In this document: positions 25,258 through 33,870 of the stretch, in pieces
Layout of the letters: each line of letters starts with the position of its first letter
Numbering within the stretch: position 1 is the stretch's first letter
NCBI GenBank assembly: GCA_040878005.1
Contig: JBBDMW010000061.1
Span: 1-52,607, forward strand
Length of the DNA: 52,607 bases
Source: JBBDMW01 sp040878005
Lineage (GTDB): Bacteria > Chloroflexota > Dehalococcoidia > Lucifugimonadales > Lucifugimonadaceae
Reading direction: 5' to 3'
Notes under the pieces: model-generated
The model's input: the letters and a program-made list of their open reading frames with translations, nothing else
The model's database searches: none
What the model was told of the DNA's origin: nothing
Program-made: the position numbers and the translations under genes

Positions 25258-26466
25258 ATGCGTAAGGCAGTCCAGGGGTACTTTTTCGTGCTGCGCTCTA
25301 CGGTACGGACATGGGCAGGCGTTTTTGCGGCGTCACCGGTGGTGAGGCGCCTGGTAGGCGGCTCCGCCGTCCTTATCGGCGTCATACTGCTGCTTACTCT
25401 TGTCGCCGCGTCTGTCGGGCCGTTCAGTATTCCCATTTCCCATACGGTCATTGCTCTCCTGGACTGGTCGGGTCTTAGACAGACGACGGCCACTGGAACA
25501 GAGCAGGCGGTCATTGAGAATGTCCGGGTTCTCATCTCCCACGCTGTCACTGCTCTCCTGGATTGGTCGGGACTTGGGCAGACGACGGCCACTGGAACAG
25601 AACGGGCGATCATTGGGAATATCCGGTTGCCTCGGATAGCCCTGGCCCTTTCCGTAGGGGCTGCGCTTGGCGTCTCGGGTGCGGTGATGCAGGGGCTGTT
25701 CCGCAACCCGATGGCAGACCCGGGCATCATTGGCGTTTCAACGGGCGGTTCGCTTGGAGCAGTCATAGCCATTGCCACTGGTGCAGCGGCCGCCTCTCTG
25801 GCGGCTCTCCCCGCCTTTGCGTTCGTAGGCGCAATGGGAGCATTGCTCCTTGTGTACGCCATAGCCAACGCAGGTGGGCGCTTCTCCATGGCTACCCTGC
25901 TGCTTGCAGGAGTGGCCGTAAGCGCATTCCTTGGTGCAATTGTCTCGGCGATCATCCTGTTCACGAATGATCAACAGGCGCAACGAGAGATGATCTTCTG
26001 GCTCGCAGGAGGGCTGGATTCCAGCAGGTGGGCGGACGTACGGGTGGCGCTGCCTGTAATAGCAGCAGGAGTGTTGATCGCCCTTGTATTTACAAGGGAC
26101 CTCAACCTACTGCTGGTTGGTGAAGATGAGGCGCGCGCACTGGGTGTACGGGTGGATCTTGTACGTAACCTCCTCCTGGTTTGTGCATCCCTGGTCACCG
26201 GAGCAGCTGTTGCCTTTTCCGGGACCATCGCATTTGTCGGCTTGGTAGTGCCCCATACTCTGCGGCTCTTTGTGGGAGCAGACCACCGTGTGCTGTTGCC
26301 GTTGAGCGCTCTAGGTGGAGCGGCGTTTCTTCTTGCCGCCGATACAGCAGCCCGGCTGCTCATATCACCGGCGGAGCTACGGGTGGGCATCATCACGGCG
26401 TTTTTCGGCGCGCCTTTCTTCCTGTTCCTGTTGATGAGGAACAAATCACGAGCAGGGTCGCTCTAG
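25258..26466 (+). CDS. btuC: Cobalamin/iron-siderophore-type ABC transporter permease (BtuC/FecCD family)
   Basis: Inner-membrane permease, about 402 residues, with the family core RLPRIALALSVGAALGVSGA followed by QGLFRNPMADPGIIGVSTGG and, later, FVGLVVPH. The riboswitch upstream points to corrinoid import. ATG 25258 has GAAGG six bases before it; ATG 25237 and GTG 25234 are alternatives. Unusual: a 33-residue segment after the first membrane span is present twice in tandem (25432-25629), adding about 33 residues before the RLPR helix. In BtuC this part follows the first span on the periplasmic side, near where the binding protein docks. btuF follows after 148 bases. Confidence 0.93.
   Translation: MRKAVQGYFFVLRSTVRTWAGVFAASPVVRRLVGGSAVLIGVILLLTLVAASVGPFSIPISHTVIALLDWSGLRQTTATGTEQAVIENVRVLISHAVTALLDWSGLGQTTATGTERAIIGNIRLPRIALALSVGAALGVSGAVMQGLFRNPMADPGIIGVSTGGSLGAVIAIATGAAAASLAALPAFAFVGAMGALLLVYAIANAGGRFSMATLLLAGVAVSAFLGAIVSAIILFTNDQQAQREMIFWLAGGLDSSRWADVRVALPVIAAGVLIALVFTRDLNLLLVGEDEARALGVRVDLVRNLLLVCASLVTGAAVAFSGTIAFVGLVVPHTLRLFVGADHRVLLPLSALGGAAFLLAADTAARLLISPAELRVGIITAFFGAPFFLFLLMRNKSRAGSL
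25432..25629 (+). repeat. 99-bp in-frame tandem duplication inside btuC
   Basis: Units 25432-25530 and 25531-25629 match at 82 of 99 bases and 24 of 33 residues by my count. Shared strings include ALLDWSGL and QTTATGTE. The units are exactly in frame and most differences are conservative or silent, so the duplication appears maintained rather than recent. Confidence 0.93.
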
Positions 26467-26614
26467 GTGATTGGACAGTTGACGGGTATCTGCCGAATAG
26501 CTGTTGGCGCCCCTGCGGTGTACGCCGGTGGACGGGCACGGCACAGCGGCGAGGGTGAAAGAAGACGGTTTTCTAAAGCGCATATCGCGAGTAGTGGAAG
26601 GTGGAGTTCCTTAA

Positions 26615-27697
26615 ATGGTTCGAGTTGAAAATCTTAGATTCCAACGGTTGATGACGTTCCGGCTGGCCGTGCTCATGGTGGCGGTCCTGACAGCCGCGGC
26701 CGTGGCTGCATGTTCAGCGGGTGATACACCTGCTGCCAGTCCAACGGTCTCGCCAACCTCCACATCGACGCCGGTGCCATTGGGCAACCCGCTCAGTCCG
26801 AGGTTTGAAGGCATCGATGGCATCGCGGTTCCGGTCAATTTCGACTGGCCGCGAGAGGTGGAGACGGCAGAGGGGAAAGTTACCTTGCAGGCCCCGCCGC
26901 AGCGAATTCACACGTTGTCGTTGGGCCATGACGAAATCATCGTTGCTCTTGCCGGTGCCAACAGAATGGCCGGGATAGGCAGCTTTACCGCCAACGAGAC
27001 GTATTCAAACGTTGCCGGACAGGTTGCCGGCCTGCCGCGGGTGGGGCGAGACGCTGAAGAAGTGCTTGGGTTGGAGCCTGACCTGGTGCTTGCCTCTCAA
27101 TTCACCAGCGAAGACCTGGTCGACGCCATCAAGGACGCTGGCGTGCCCGTGATCCGCACGTCGCTTGAGAGCTCGTCCCTTGGCAACATACCCAACATCC
27201 TGTTCATCGGCTACATCCTCGGCCAGGAGGCCGAGGCAGTGGAACTGGCGGACCAGATCAGCGCCCGCCAGGTATTTATTGACCAGGGGGTTGATGGCCT
27301 AACGCCTGTCCGTGCCCTGTCACTCGCCCGGTTTAGCTCGTTGAACGCCGCCGGCGCCGGATCGACTGAAGAGGGCATCATCCAGGCGGCAGGCGGCATA
27401 AATGCGGCTGGTGATATCGATGGTCACCAGACCATAAGCATTGAGAGTATCGTCGAGATGAACCCGGACGTGATACTGATCACTCAACCGATCGAAGGGG
27501 CAGAAGAACTGCAGGAAGAATTGCTGAATGACCCGGCCCTGGCGGATGTGCCTGCGATCAAGAACGGCAAGGTGGTATGGGCCGACCCGAAGTACTTCAC
27601 CACGCTTTCTCACTGGAACGTCCGGGGAATTGAAGAAGCGGCAAAGCTGTTCTACCCGGATGCGTTTGCTGACTTGGAGTTCAGCGATTTTGACTAG
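26615..27697 (+). CDS. btuF: Corrinoid ABC transporter substrate-binding lipoprotein (BtuF-like)
   Basis: Lipoprotein signal with C33 in VAACSAG; the mature protein begins with a short Thr/Ser/Pro linker. The rest is a helical-backbone binding protein (TroA/BtuF fold): QRIHTLSLGHDEIIVALAGA near 95, LEPDLVLAS near 150, and IVEMNPDVILI near 280. Length 360. ATG 26615 has GGAG nine bases upstream. It lies between the permease and ATPase genes under the same riboswitch, so cobalamin or a precursor is the expected ligand; an iron-siderophore ligand cannot be excluded from sequence alone. Confidence 0.9.
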   Translation: MVRVENLRFQRLMTFRLAVLMVAVLTAAAVAACSAGDTPAASPTVSPTSTSTPVPLGNPLSPRFEGIDGIAVPVNFDWPREVETAEGKVTLQAPPQRIHTLSLGHDEIIVALAGANRMAGIGSFTANETYSNVAGQVAGLPRVGRDAEEVLGLEPDLVLASQFTSEDLVDAIKDAGVPVIRTSLESSSLGNIPNILFIGYILGQEAEAVELADQISARQVFIDQGVDGLTPVRALSLARFSSLNAAGAGSTEEGIIQAAGGINAAGDIDGHQTISIESIVEMNPDVILITQPIEGAEELQEELLNDPALADVPAIKNGKVVWADPKYFTTLSHWNVRGIEEAAKLFYPDAFADLEFSDFD

Positions 27698-27808
27698 CAA
27701 CTGTTGCGCTCCTACCGCAGTAGCGCGTGTGCTGAGAACATGATTGACACATGTTCTGCATCCTCCGCAGTCGATCAAGACCCGGAAATACCGGCAGGAG
27801 GGCCGTGC

Positions 27809-29062
27809 TTGCTGAGTGCGTCACGTGTCTCTGTGTCGCTCGGTGGACGCAAGGTTGTGGATGACGTCGCCGTGTCAGCATTTGCCGGTGAAGTCCTGGG
27901 TGTCATAGGACCGAACGGCTCTGGAAAGACGACGTTGGCACGGGTGCTGGCTGGCCTGCTCAAGCCGGACAGTGGTGAAGTGTCCCTTGGCGGGCAGTCG
28001 ATTCATGCGATGCACCCATCGAAGAGGGCTCGCAGCATCGCGTATATGCCGCAAAGCGCCACGCAACATCCCTTCACAGCGCTGGAAACCGTGTTGATGG
28101 GCCGGTATCCGCACCTGGGCAGGTTCGGCCTTGAGGGACTTTCAGATCGTGAAAAGGCGCGTGAGGCCATGGCGAGCACTGGCACCGAGGAGTTTGCTGC
28201 GAGGCAATTGGACACGCTCTCCGGTGGTGAACGTCAGAGGGTCCTGTTGGCCAGGACCATCGCCCAGCAGGGCGAAGTCATGCTGCTGGATGAGCCAACC
28301 GCAAGCCTGGACCTCAGGCATCAACTCTCCACCATGGAGATTGTGCGGCGAGAGGTGGCTGCTAGAAACATCGCAGCAGTGGTCATCCTGCATGACCTGT
28401 CGCTTGCGGGGCGTTACTGCGACCGGCTGATGCTGATGTCTGAGGGCAGGGTGAGTGCAGCAGGAAGACCCGACGCCGTGCTGACATCGGTCAACTTACG
28501 GACTGCGTTCGATGTCGAGACTATTGTGGAGCCGGACCCCGTCACAGGGCGCCCTCATGTGACGCTCCTGGGAGCATCCTCGGATTCAGCGCTGGGCAAC
28601 CGGGTGGGAGAAGGAGTGACCGTGCACCTGGTCTGCGGCGCAGGATCGGGGCGTGACCTGATGCACCAGTTGGCATCTGCAGGATATACGGTCACCGCTT
28701 GCGTGCTGGGCCAGGGAGACACGGACTACGAAACTGCGTCGCGGCTTGGGCTGGAGTTTGTGCCATCGGGGCCGTTCTCTCCGATAGATGATGCGCAGGA
28801 TGCCGCGCACCGGGGACTGGTGGCACGGGCAGACTACGTGGTGCTATGCGACATGGCCATTGGGCACAACAACCTGCGAAACCTGTCTGCGGCACGGGGC
28901 GCTGCCAAGTTGCTTACCATCGACGGACGGCCTACCAACGATCTGGATTACACAGGTGGCGAGGGTGGGAAGGCCAGGGAACAGTTGTTAAAGCAGGCGC
29001 AGAAAGTGTCACGGGAAGACTTGTTGAGAACACTGGCCCGGCGAAAGCGGGAGGCTACTTGA
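27809..29062 (+). CDS. btuD: ABC transporter ATP-binding protein with C-terminal extension (BtuD-like)
   Basis: ATPase of the btu importer. Numbered from the TTG at 27809: Walker A GPNGSGKT 34-41, signature LSGGERQ 137-143, Walker B MLLDEP 158-163, H-loop HDLS near 195. After about 265 there is an extra domain of about 150 residues with VHLVCGAGSG, VLGQGDTDYETASRLGL and PFSPI, looking like a nucleotide-binding alpha/beta fold; similar tails occur on some archaeal and actinobacterial corrinoid-type ATPases. Start: AGGAGGG at 27796-27802 is six bases before the TTG at 27809; ATG 27740 and TTG 27704 are longer options without such a site. The 3' end overlaps convergent cobU by 8 bases. Confidence 0.9.
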   Translation: MLSASRVSVSLGGRKVVDDVAVSAFAGEVLGVIGPNGSGKTTLARVLAGLLKPDSGEVSLGGQSIHAMHPSKRARSIAYMPQSATQHPFTALETVLMGRYPHLGRFGLEGLSDREKAREAMASTGTEEFAARQLDTLSGGERQRVLLARTIAQQGEVMLLDEPTASLDLRHQLSTMEIVRREVAARNIAAVVILHDLSLAGRYCDRLMLMSEGRVSAAGRPDAVLTSVNLRTAFDVETIVEPDPVTGRPHVTLLGASSDSALGNRVGEGVTVHLVCGAGSGRDLMHQLASAGYTVTACVLGQGDTDYETASRLGLEFVPSGPFSPIDDAQDAAHRGLVARADYVVLCDMAIGHNNLRNLSAARGAAKLLTIDGRPTNDLDYTGGEGGKAREQLLKQAQKVSREDLLRTLARRKREAT

Positions 29063-29615
29063 TCTTGACGGGTATGCCTGCCACCAGCATGTAGACCTCG
29101 GCTGCGATGTCGGCGACCTTACGGTTGGTCTCTCCGTGCACGTCAGCAAACACGTTGCCCAGCGTCGTCGCTGGCGCCACGCCGAGGCCAACCTCGCTCG
29201 CGACAAGCACCACGGGCAAGGGTTGATCGTGCAGGGCACTCAGGAGTCCTTCACGGTGGCGGTCCGCGTGGCTGTGCGCTGCGGCAGAGAATCCCGGTGC
29301 ATCCGGATTGCCGCACTCTTCCAGAAGGTTGCTCTGCCACACGGTCAGGCAGTCAACAAGTACCACCCGTTCCGGGCACTGTTCTCTCACGGCTTCTGCG
29401 AGGTTCACTGGTGCTTCCGCTGTTGTCCAGTTGTCAGGCCGTTCAAGCAAGTGGCGCCTGATGCGCTCCAGCATCCGGTAGTCGTTCGGCGCAGGGTGGG
29501 CGGTGGCTATGAAGCGCACGGGGCCGCCATCCGCCAGCTGGGCGGCCAACTCCGCAGCGAAATGGCTCTTTCCGCTTCGTACGCCACCGGTTACCAGCAC
29601 AATGCTGCTGCTCAT
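29055..29615 (-). CDS. cobU: Adenosylcobinamide kinase / guanylyltransferase
   Basis: Phosphorylates adenosylcobinamide and attaches GMP, giving AdoCbi-GDP. The P-loop GGVRSGKS is at about 10-17; FIATAHP, the DCLTVW motif near 88 and the C-terminal EVGLGVAP...N block are family marks. Length 186. Its ATG overlaps the cobQ stop (ATGA), so cobQ and cobU are translationally coupled; its tail runs 8 bases into the end of btuD on the other strand. Confidence 0.93.
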   Translation of the reverse strand: MSSSIVLVTGGVRSGKSHFAAELAAQLADGGPVRFIATAHPAPNDYRMLERIRRHLLERPDNWTTAEAPVNLAEAVREQCPERVVLVDCLTVWQSNLLEECGNPDAPGFSAAAHSHADRHREGLLSALHDQPLPVVLVASEVGLGVAPATTLGNVFADVHGETNRKVADIAAEVYMLVAGIPVKIK

Positions 29616-31156
29616 AGCCGCACCGCCGTTTTTCCGGTTCTGCCTTCCATTTTCCCATCAAGCAGCGAATAGATGAACCGCATGTCCACAGTCTCTCTCA
29701 CCACGTGGGCGAGCCGGTCAAACTCCTCTTCCATTGAAAACTCGGGGACGTGAGGCGGTTGTACGCCGTGCCGCCTGGCGACATTGCCCAGTAGGCGCTC
29801 CAGGACCTGCGGGCTGTCAAATAGGCCGTGAATGTATGCGCCGAGCACCCATCCGCTGCGGTCTACAGCTCCATCGGGCCGGGGAGGCGAGCCAACGCCA
29901 ATTATGGCGAACGCTGGAGCGGACGTGCCTGTCGTGCGGCCAGTGTGTATCTCGTAACCCGTCCCTGTGACGGGACCGTCGCCATCCAGCAGGCCCGGTG
30001 CGGCGGCAACCGTGAAGTCCACCCGGCGTGTTGTCTTTTCCACGGCAAATGTGGTCCGCACCGGCAGCAGGCCAATTCCGGGCTCTGAATCTGGTGCGCC
30101 GGAATCTGCGCCGTGAGGATCATCAAGCCGCTCGCCCAGCATCTGGTACCCACCGCAAACCCCCACCACTGCAGTGCCCCTTGCTGCCGCCGCCTGCACT
30201 GCAGTGTCCAGCCCGCGGCTCTTCATCCAGCGAAGATCAGCTATGGTGCTCTTGGTTCCGGGCAGCACAACCATGTGCGCTCCCTCAAGGCCTGCCGCGT
30301 TACTCACGTATTCCACCTGCACACCGGCGCGGAGCAACGGGTCAATGTCATCAAAATTGGATATGCGCGGCAGGCGTATGACGGCCGCACGAAGTCCGCT
30401 ACGGCATGGACCGGGGCGAACTTCGCGGTCCAGTGAAGCGGCGTCCTCTTCCCGGATCTGCAGGTTTGGTATGAGTGGTACCACGCCAATCACCGGCACT
30501 TTCGTCCGTTCAGCGATCATTGTTGGCAAAGGCTCAAGTACAGCGCGGTCGCCACGGAACTGGTTTATAAGCAGCCCGCGTACCAGTGAACGCTCATCGG
30601 GGTGCAGCAACTCCAGGGTTCCCAGCAGGGAGGCGAACACGCCGCCGCGGTCAATGTCGCCCACCAGCAGGACTGGCGACTGAGCGTGCAGGGCAACCCG
30701 CATGTTGGCAATGTCAGAGTCTCGCAGGTTGACCTCCGCGGGACTGCCTGCGCCTTCAATGACCACCACATCATGGGATATTCTCAGGCGTTCCAGTGCT
30801 CCTGCCACCTCGCCCCATAGCTCAGTCTTTCTGCGGTAGTACTCTCGGGCGGGTACGCTGCCGGTAGAACGGCCATTGAGCACTACCTGGGCATGACTGT
30901 CTGCCTCAGGCTTCAGCAGGATAGGGTTCATGTCAGTGGAAGGCTGGACGCCTGCTGCAGCGGCCTGGACCGCCTGTGCCCTCCCCATCTCGCCACCATC
31001 CGCAGTGACGTACGAATTGTTGGACATGTTTTGCGCCTTGAAAGGCGCTACGCTCAGGCCATCCTGCATCAATATCCGGCACAGGGCTGTGGCGATGGTG
31101 CTCTTACCAACGGAAGATGCCGTGCCCTGGATCATTATGGTATTGCCTGGGGTCAT
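29612..31156 (-). CDS. cobQ: Adenosylcobyric acid synthase (glutamine-hydrolysing)
   Basis: Amidates side chains b, d, e and g of adenosylcobyrinic a,c-diamide. It has the DTBS-like ATP site GTASSVGKST at 11-20, the KAQNMSNNS motif at 40-48, and a C-terminal class I glutamine amidotransferase domain with nucleophile C334 in VCGGYQMLG. The 514-residue length is typical. The ATG start at 31156 lacks a clear ribosome binding site. The 204-base gap upstream, before cobC, contains a B12-box-like nonamer. Confidence 0.95.
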   Translation of the reverse strand: MTPGNTIMIQGTASSVGKSTIATALCRILMQDGLSVAPFKAQNMSNNSYVTADGGEMGRAQAVQAAAAGVQPSTDMNPILLKPEADSHAQVVLNGRSTGSVPAREYYRRKTELWGEVAGALERLRISHDVVVIEGAGSPAEVNLRDSDIANMRVALHAQSPVLLVGDIDRGGVFASLLGTLELLHPDERSLVRGLLINQFRGDRAVLEPLPTMIAERTKVPVIGVVPLIPNLQIREEDAASLDREVRPGPCRSGLRAAVIRLPRISNFDDIDPLLRAGVQVEYVSNAAGLEGAHMVVLPGTKSTIADLRWMKSRGLDTAVQAAAARGTAVVGVCGGYQMLGERLDDPHGADSGAPDSEPGIGLLPVRTTFAVEKTTRRVDFTVAAAPGLLDGDGPVTGTGYEIHTGRTTGTSAPAFAIIGVGSPPRPDGAVDRSGWVLGAYIHGLFDSPQVLERLLGNVARRHGVQPPHVPEFSMEEEFDRLAHVVRETVDMRFIYSLLDGKMEGRTGKTAVRL

Positions 31157-31360
31157 GTTCGGCGTTTTGTATCCAACGACATGTGGCTCCAGCTTTGATG
31201 GGCTAATGTCTCTGCGTGGTTTGCGCTGGCGCTTTTTTGACGCATGCCTGTCATCTCAATTCATCCCTGGCAGGTCTTGTGACAGCGAGCAAAGAAAGGT
31301 CCGGGTCACCATGAGCCTTGTTAATAGAGTGGTCAATGGTGGCTTACACCAATGAATAAT

Positions 31361-31975
31361 CTAAATCATGGGCAGCGCGTCAGCCAGGTGAGAAGTCTCG
31401 TTTAGGGAATGGAGCCTTACAAGGCCGGGCACAGTATCTATGACACTGACACTGGAATTGCTGAAATGGAACTTCCCCAGGCTGGAATCCGGCAGCCCAA
31501 GCAGCGCGACCAGCAGGCCTTTCAGCGATCCGCCATGGGCCACGACAGCTACGTCGCCTCCCACATCCCTCAGGCATGCCTCCTCGATAAATTTCTCGCC
31601 ACGCGTCACCAGATCTCCGAGCCGTTCACCTCCGGGCGCCTGGAACGCTGGATCGCCTGACACGAACAGCGCCGCCAGCGCAGGCGCTTCCTCGTGCAGT
31701 TCTGGCCAGTTCCTGCCTTCCCAGTCACCGAACCGCAGTTCACGCAGCGTCTGGGACGGGCGCACAGGAACCCCGATTTGCTCTGCAGTGCACAGGCAGC
31801 GCTGGAGGTCACTCGACCATACCGTCTCAACCTCGAAACGGCTCTTAACGTAATCGCCGACCAACTCCGCCTGCTTGAAACCACGTTCGTTCAGCGGTTG
31901 GTCGTTCCATCCTTGTGACCGGCGCTGGGCGTTCCAGTCCGTTTCACCGTGGCGGATAAGTATGATTCGGCCGAT
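31361..31975 (-). CDS. cobC: Histidine phosphatase, probable alpha-ribazole phosphatase, with ATC start
   Basis: Phosphoglycerate-mutase-like phosphatase of 204 residues. The catalytic R-H-G is at 8-10 (IILIRHGETDWN), the WSSDLQRCLCTA block near 54, and the second histidine in VVAHGGS near 147. In this cobalamin cluster it most likely removes the phosphate from the final coenzyme (CobC). The reading frame is open back to a stop near 32010 yet contains no ATG, GTG or TTG before residue 37, which would delete the active site. GGAGG at 31987-31983 is seven bases ahead of ATC at 31975-31973, giving a protein that opens GRIILIRHGE, as in homologs. I take ATC as the start; a base error at this codon is the alternative. 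Confidence 0.82.
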   Translation of the reverse strand: MGRIILIRHGETDWNAQRRSQGWNDQPLNERGFKQAELVGDYVKSRFEVETVWSSDLQRCLCTAEQIGVPVRPSQTLRELRFGDWEGRNWPELHEEAPALAALFVSGDPAFQAPGGERLGDLVTRGEKFIEEACLRDVGGDVAVVAHGGSLKGLLVALLGLPDSSLGKFHFSNSSVSVIDTVPGLVRLHSLNETSHLADALPMI

Positions 31976-32168
31976 TGCCGTACCTCCAGGCAGGGGTAAG
32001 CACTTTTATCGTGCGGCATGAGCAATCGAGAATACAGTCATTGCTAAGTTACGGCCAAGAGAAACGACGCTGGAATATGCGAGACCACATGTGGCCTGCG
32101 CGATACGCTTCGCCCAGGGGATGGCTGCCACCACTATGAGAAAGTCGTTTTGTGTGCCGGTTCGGAGA

Positions 32169-33098
32169 TTATCGCCGACGCGAGACGATAAGACCAAAGG
32201 CCAGCACTGTTGCGACCGCTGCTGCGCCGTTGAATAGCTTCACTGAACGGCGCACGTCACGGTGACTGGCCCTAACTCCTGATGGACCAAGCCTGTAGTA
32301 CCCCACCTTCTCAACCTCGACTCCCAGCGCACCGGCAGTAGCGCCGATGGGCCAGCCGCCGTTCGGGCTCTGGGTATGGCCGTGCTCCATGATCATTGTC
32401 CCGGCGGCCCTCCATGCATCACAGTCTTCCTGCATGGCGGCCGATACAACTATGGCGCCGCCCGCAACTCGGGCGGGCACGTAGCCCACCACATCGTCGA
32501 TGCGCGCTGCAGCCTTCCCAAGATGCTCGTTGTCACCGTGGTAACCAATCATGGAATCAAGCGTGTCCACTGCACGATAGGCCATTGCAGCGGGCAGGCC
32601 AAACATGCCGTACATGAGCATTGGGCCAACTACGCTGTCTGTCACGTTCTCTGCCACCGAGCCGATGGCCGCGCTTGCGACTCCTGATTCGTCGAGGGTG
32701 GACACGTCCCTGCTTACGATCTTCCCTACGGCCCCACGGGCTTCGTCCAGGTCATTTCGAGCTAGGGCCATCTCCACGTTCTCAGCTTCCCTCGTCATAC
32801 CGGTGATTGCGAAGCTGCTCTTCAACAGGAACGCCCCGCCGATGAGACCGGGAATTGTGCCCAGCCCGCGGAACATGCGGGCCGCCAGTACCGTTGCAGC
32901 CATGGTCGCGAGCGGCACGCCTACCGCTGCCTTTACGCCACGGTCATAATCGGCGCGCTCATCGCCAGTTGCAGGGCCGCCTAGGATCCGTTCAGAAAGG
33001 CGGCCCATCCATGTGACCGGGTGGATTTTTGAGGGCGGCTCGCCCAGCCACCGGTCCCAGGCTAACGCCAATCCGAGAGTTGCCAGTTTCTGCCACAT
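32169..33098 (-). CDS. cobD: Adenosylcobinamide-phosphate synthase (CobD/CbiB)
   Basis: Membrane enzyme that attaches the aminopropanol phosphate arm to adenosylcobyric acid. Family motifs: DRWLGEPPSKIHPVTWMGRL at 15-34, the VSRDVSTLDESGVASAAIGS run near 127-146, GYHGDNEHLGKAAARIDDV near 185, and SPNGGWP near 243. Several hydrophobic spans; 309 residues. GGTGA precedes the ATG by a few bases, and the stop of cobS is seven bases upstream, so cobT-cobS-cobD form one unit. A 190-base gap separates it from cobC. Confidence 0.95.
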   Translation of the reverse strand: MWQKLATLGLALAWDRWLGEPPSKIHPVTWMGRLSERILGGPATGDERADYDRGVKAAVGVPLATMAATVLAARMFRGLGTIPGLIGGAFLLKSSFAITGMTREAENVEMALARNDLDEARGAVGKIVSRDVSTLDESGVASAAIGSVAENVTDSVVGPMLMYGMFGLPAAMAYRAVDTLDSMIGYHGDNEHLGKAAARIDDVVGYVPARVAGGAIVVSAAMQEDCDAWRAAGTMIMEHGHTQSPNGGWPIGATAGALGVEVEKVGYYRLGPSGVRASHRDVRRSVKLFNGAAAVATVLAFGLIVSRRR

Positions 33099-33105
33099 GT
33101 TTCAC

Positions 33106-33870
33106 CTATACCCATACGGGCTGCAATGCCAGGCCCGTCAACAGGAGGGCTGAGAGCAGGAGCAGCGCAGCCGCTTCAGTCAACTCCACCACAGCGCCGT
33201 ATACATCGCCCGTGACGCCGCCGCCGAGCCGGGACGATGCGAACCGGCCAGTGGCAAACGCCATTGCTCCGGCGGCGCCGAGTACGATCATAGCCCATGG
33301 CCCCAGTAAAGCCACCGCCCCAATGGTTGAAAAGGCAGCGGCTCCTGCGAGCGCCCATGCCGCACCTCCGGAGTACGCCGTGCCCAGTCCTTCAGGCCGC
33401 GCGTATGGGAATGACGCCATCACGGTCACGGCGGCGAGTCTCCCGAGCATGGGCGCCAAAGCTATGGCCGCCCACGCGTGTGGGCCGCCCATAGATGACA
33501 CTGCGCTCCATTTCAGTATGAGAAGCAGGCCGACAGCCGTGGCGCCGAATGTGCCGATGGCGGGGTCACGCATTATCTCCAGGCGACGCTGTGGCGTGCG
33601 CCCGCCGAACAGCCCGTCGAAGGTGTCTGCCAGCCCATCAATGTGAATGGCTCCTGTCAACGCCACTCCCGCCGCTACTGCCAGCGCCGCTGCCGGCAGA
33701 CCCGGAAGGACGAGCGCAGCCGACCAATTCACAACGGCCATGGCCGCGCCTATTGCCAGGCCGACGACAGGGAAGAAGGCAGGTGACTGCGCGATTGACC
33801 GGGCATCCGTCGCGCCGTTGCCAATTGGGATCACGGTCAGCAGGCGGATCGCCGCCAGCAGCCCGTTCAC
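33106..33870 (-). CDS. cobS: Adenosylcobinamide-GDP ribazoletransferase (cobalamin synthase)
   Basis: Polytopic membrane enzyme that joins AdoCbi-GDP with alpha-ribazole phosphate. The metal-binding motif HIDGLADTFDGLFGG is at about 77-91 and RDPAIGTFG near 101-109; IRLLTVIPIG opens the protein as usual. Length 254. Its start overlaps the cobT stop by four bases. Confidence 0.95.
   Translation of the reverse strand: MNGLLAAIRLLTVIPIGNGATDARSIAQSPAFFPVVGLAIGAAMAVVNWSAALVLPGLPAAALAVAAGVALTGAIHIDGLADTFDGLFGGRTPQRRLEIMRDPAIGTFGATAVGLLLILKWSAVSSMGGPHAWAAIALAPMLGRLAAVTVMASFPYARPEGLGTAYSGGAAWALAGAAAFSTIGAVALLGPWAMIVLGAAGAMAFATGRFASSRLGGGVTGDVYGAVVELTEAAALLLLSALLLTGLALQPVWV

Noticed and set aside
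31361..31864. cobC taken from the first conventional start
   Set aside because: That start would remove the catalytic R-H-G motif; the in-frame sequence upstream is clearly coding.
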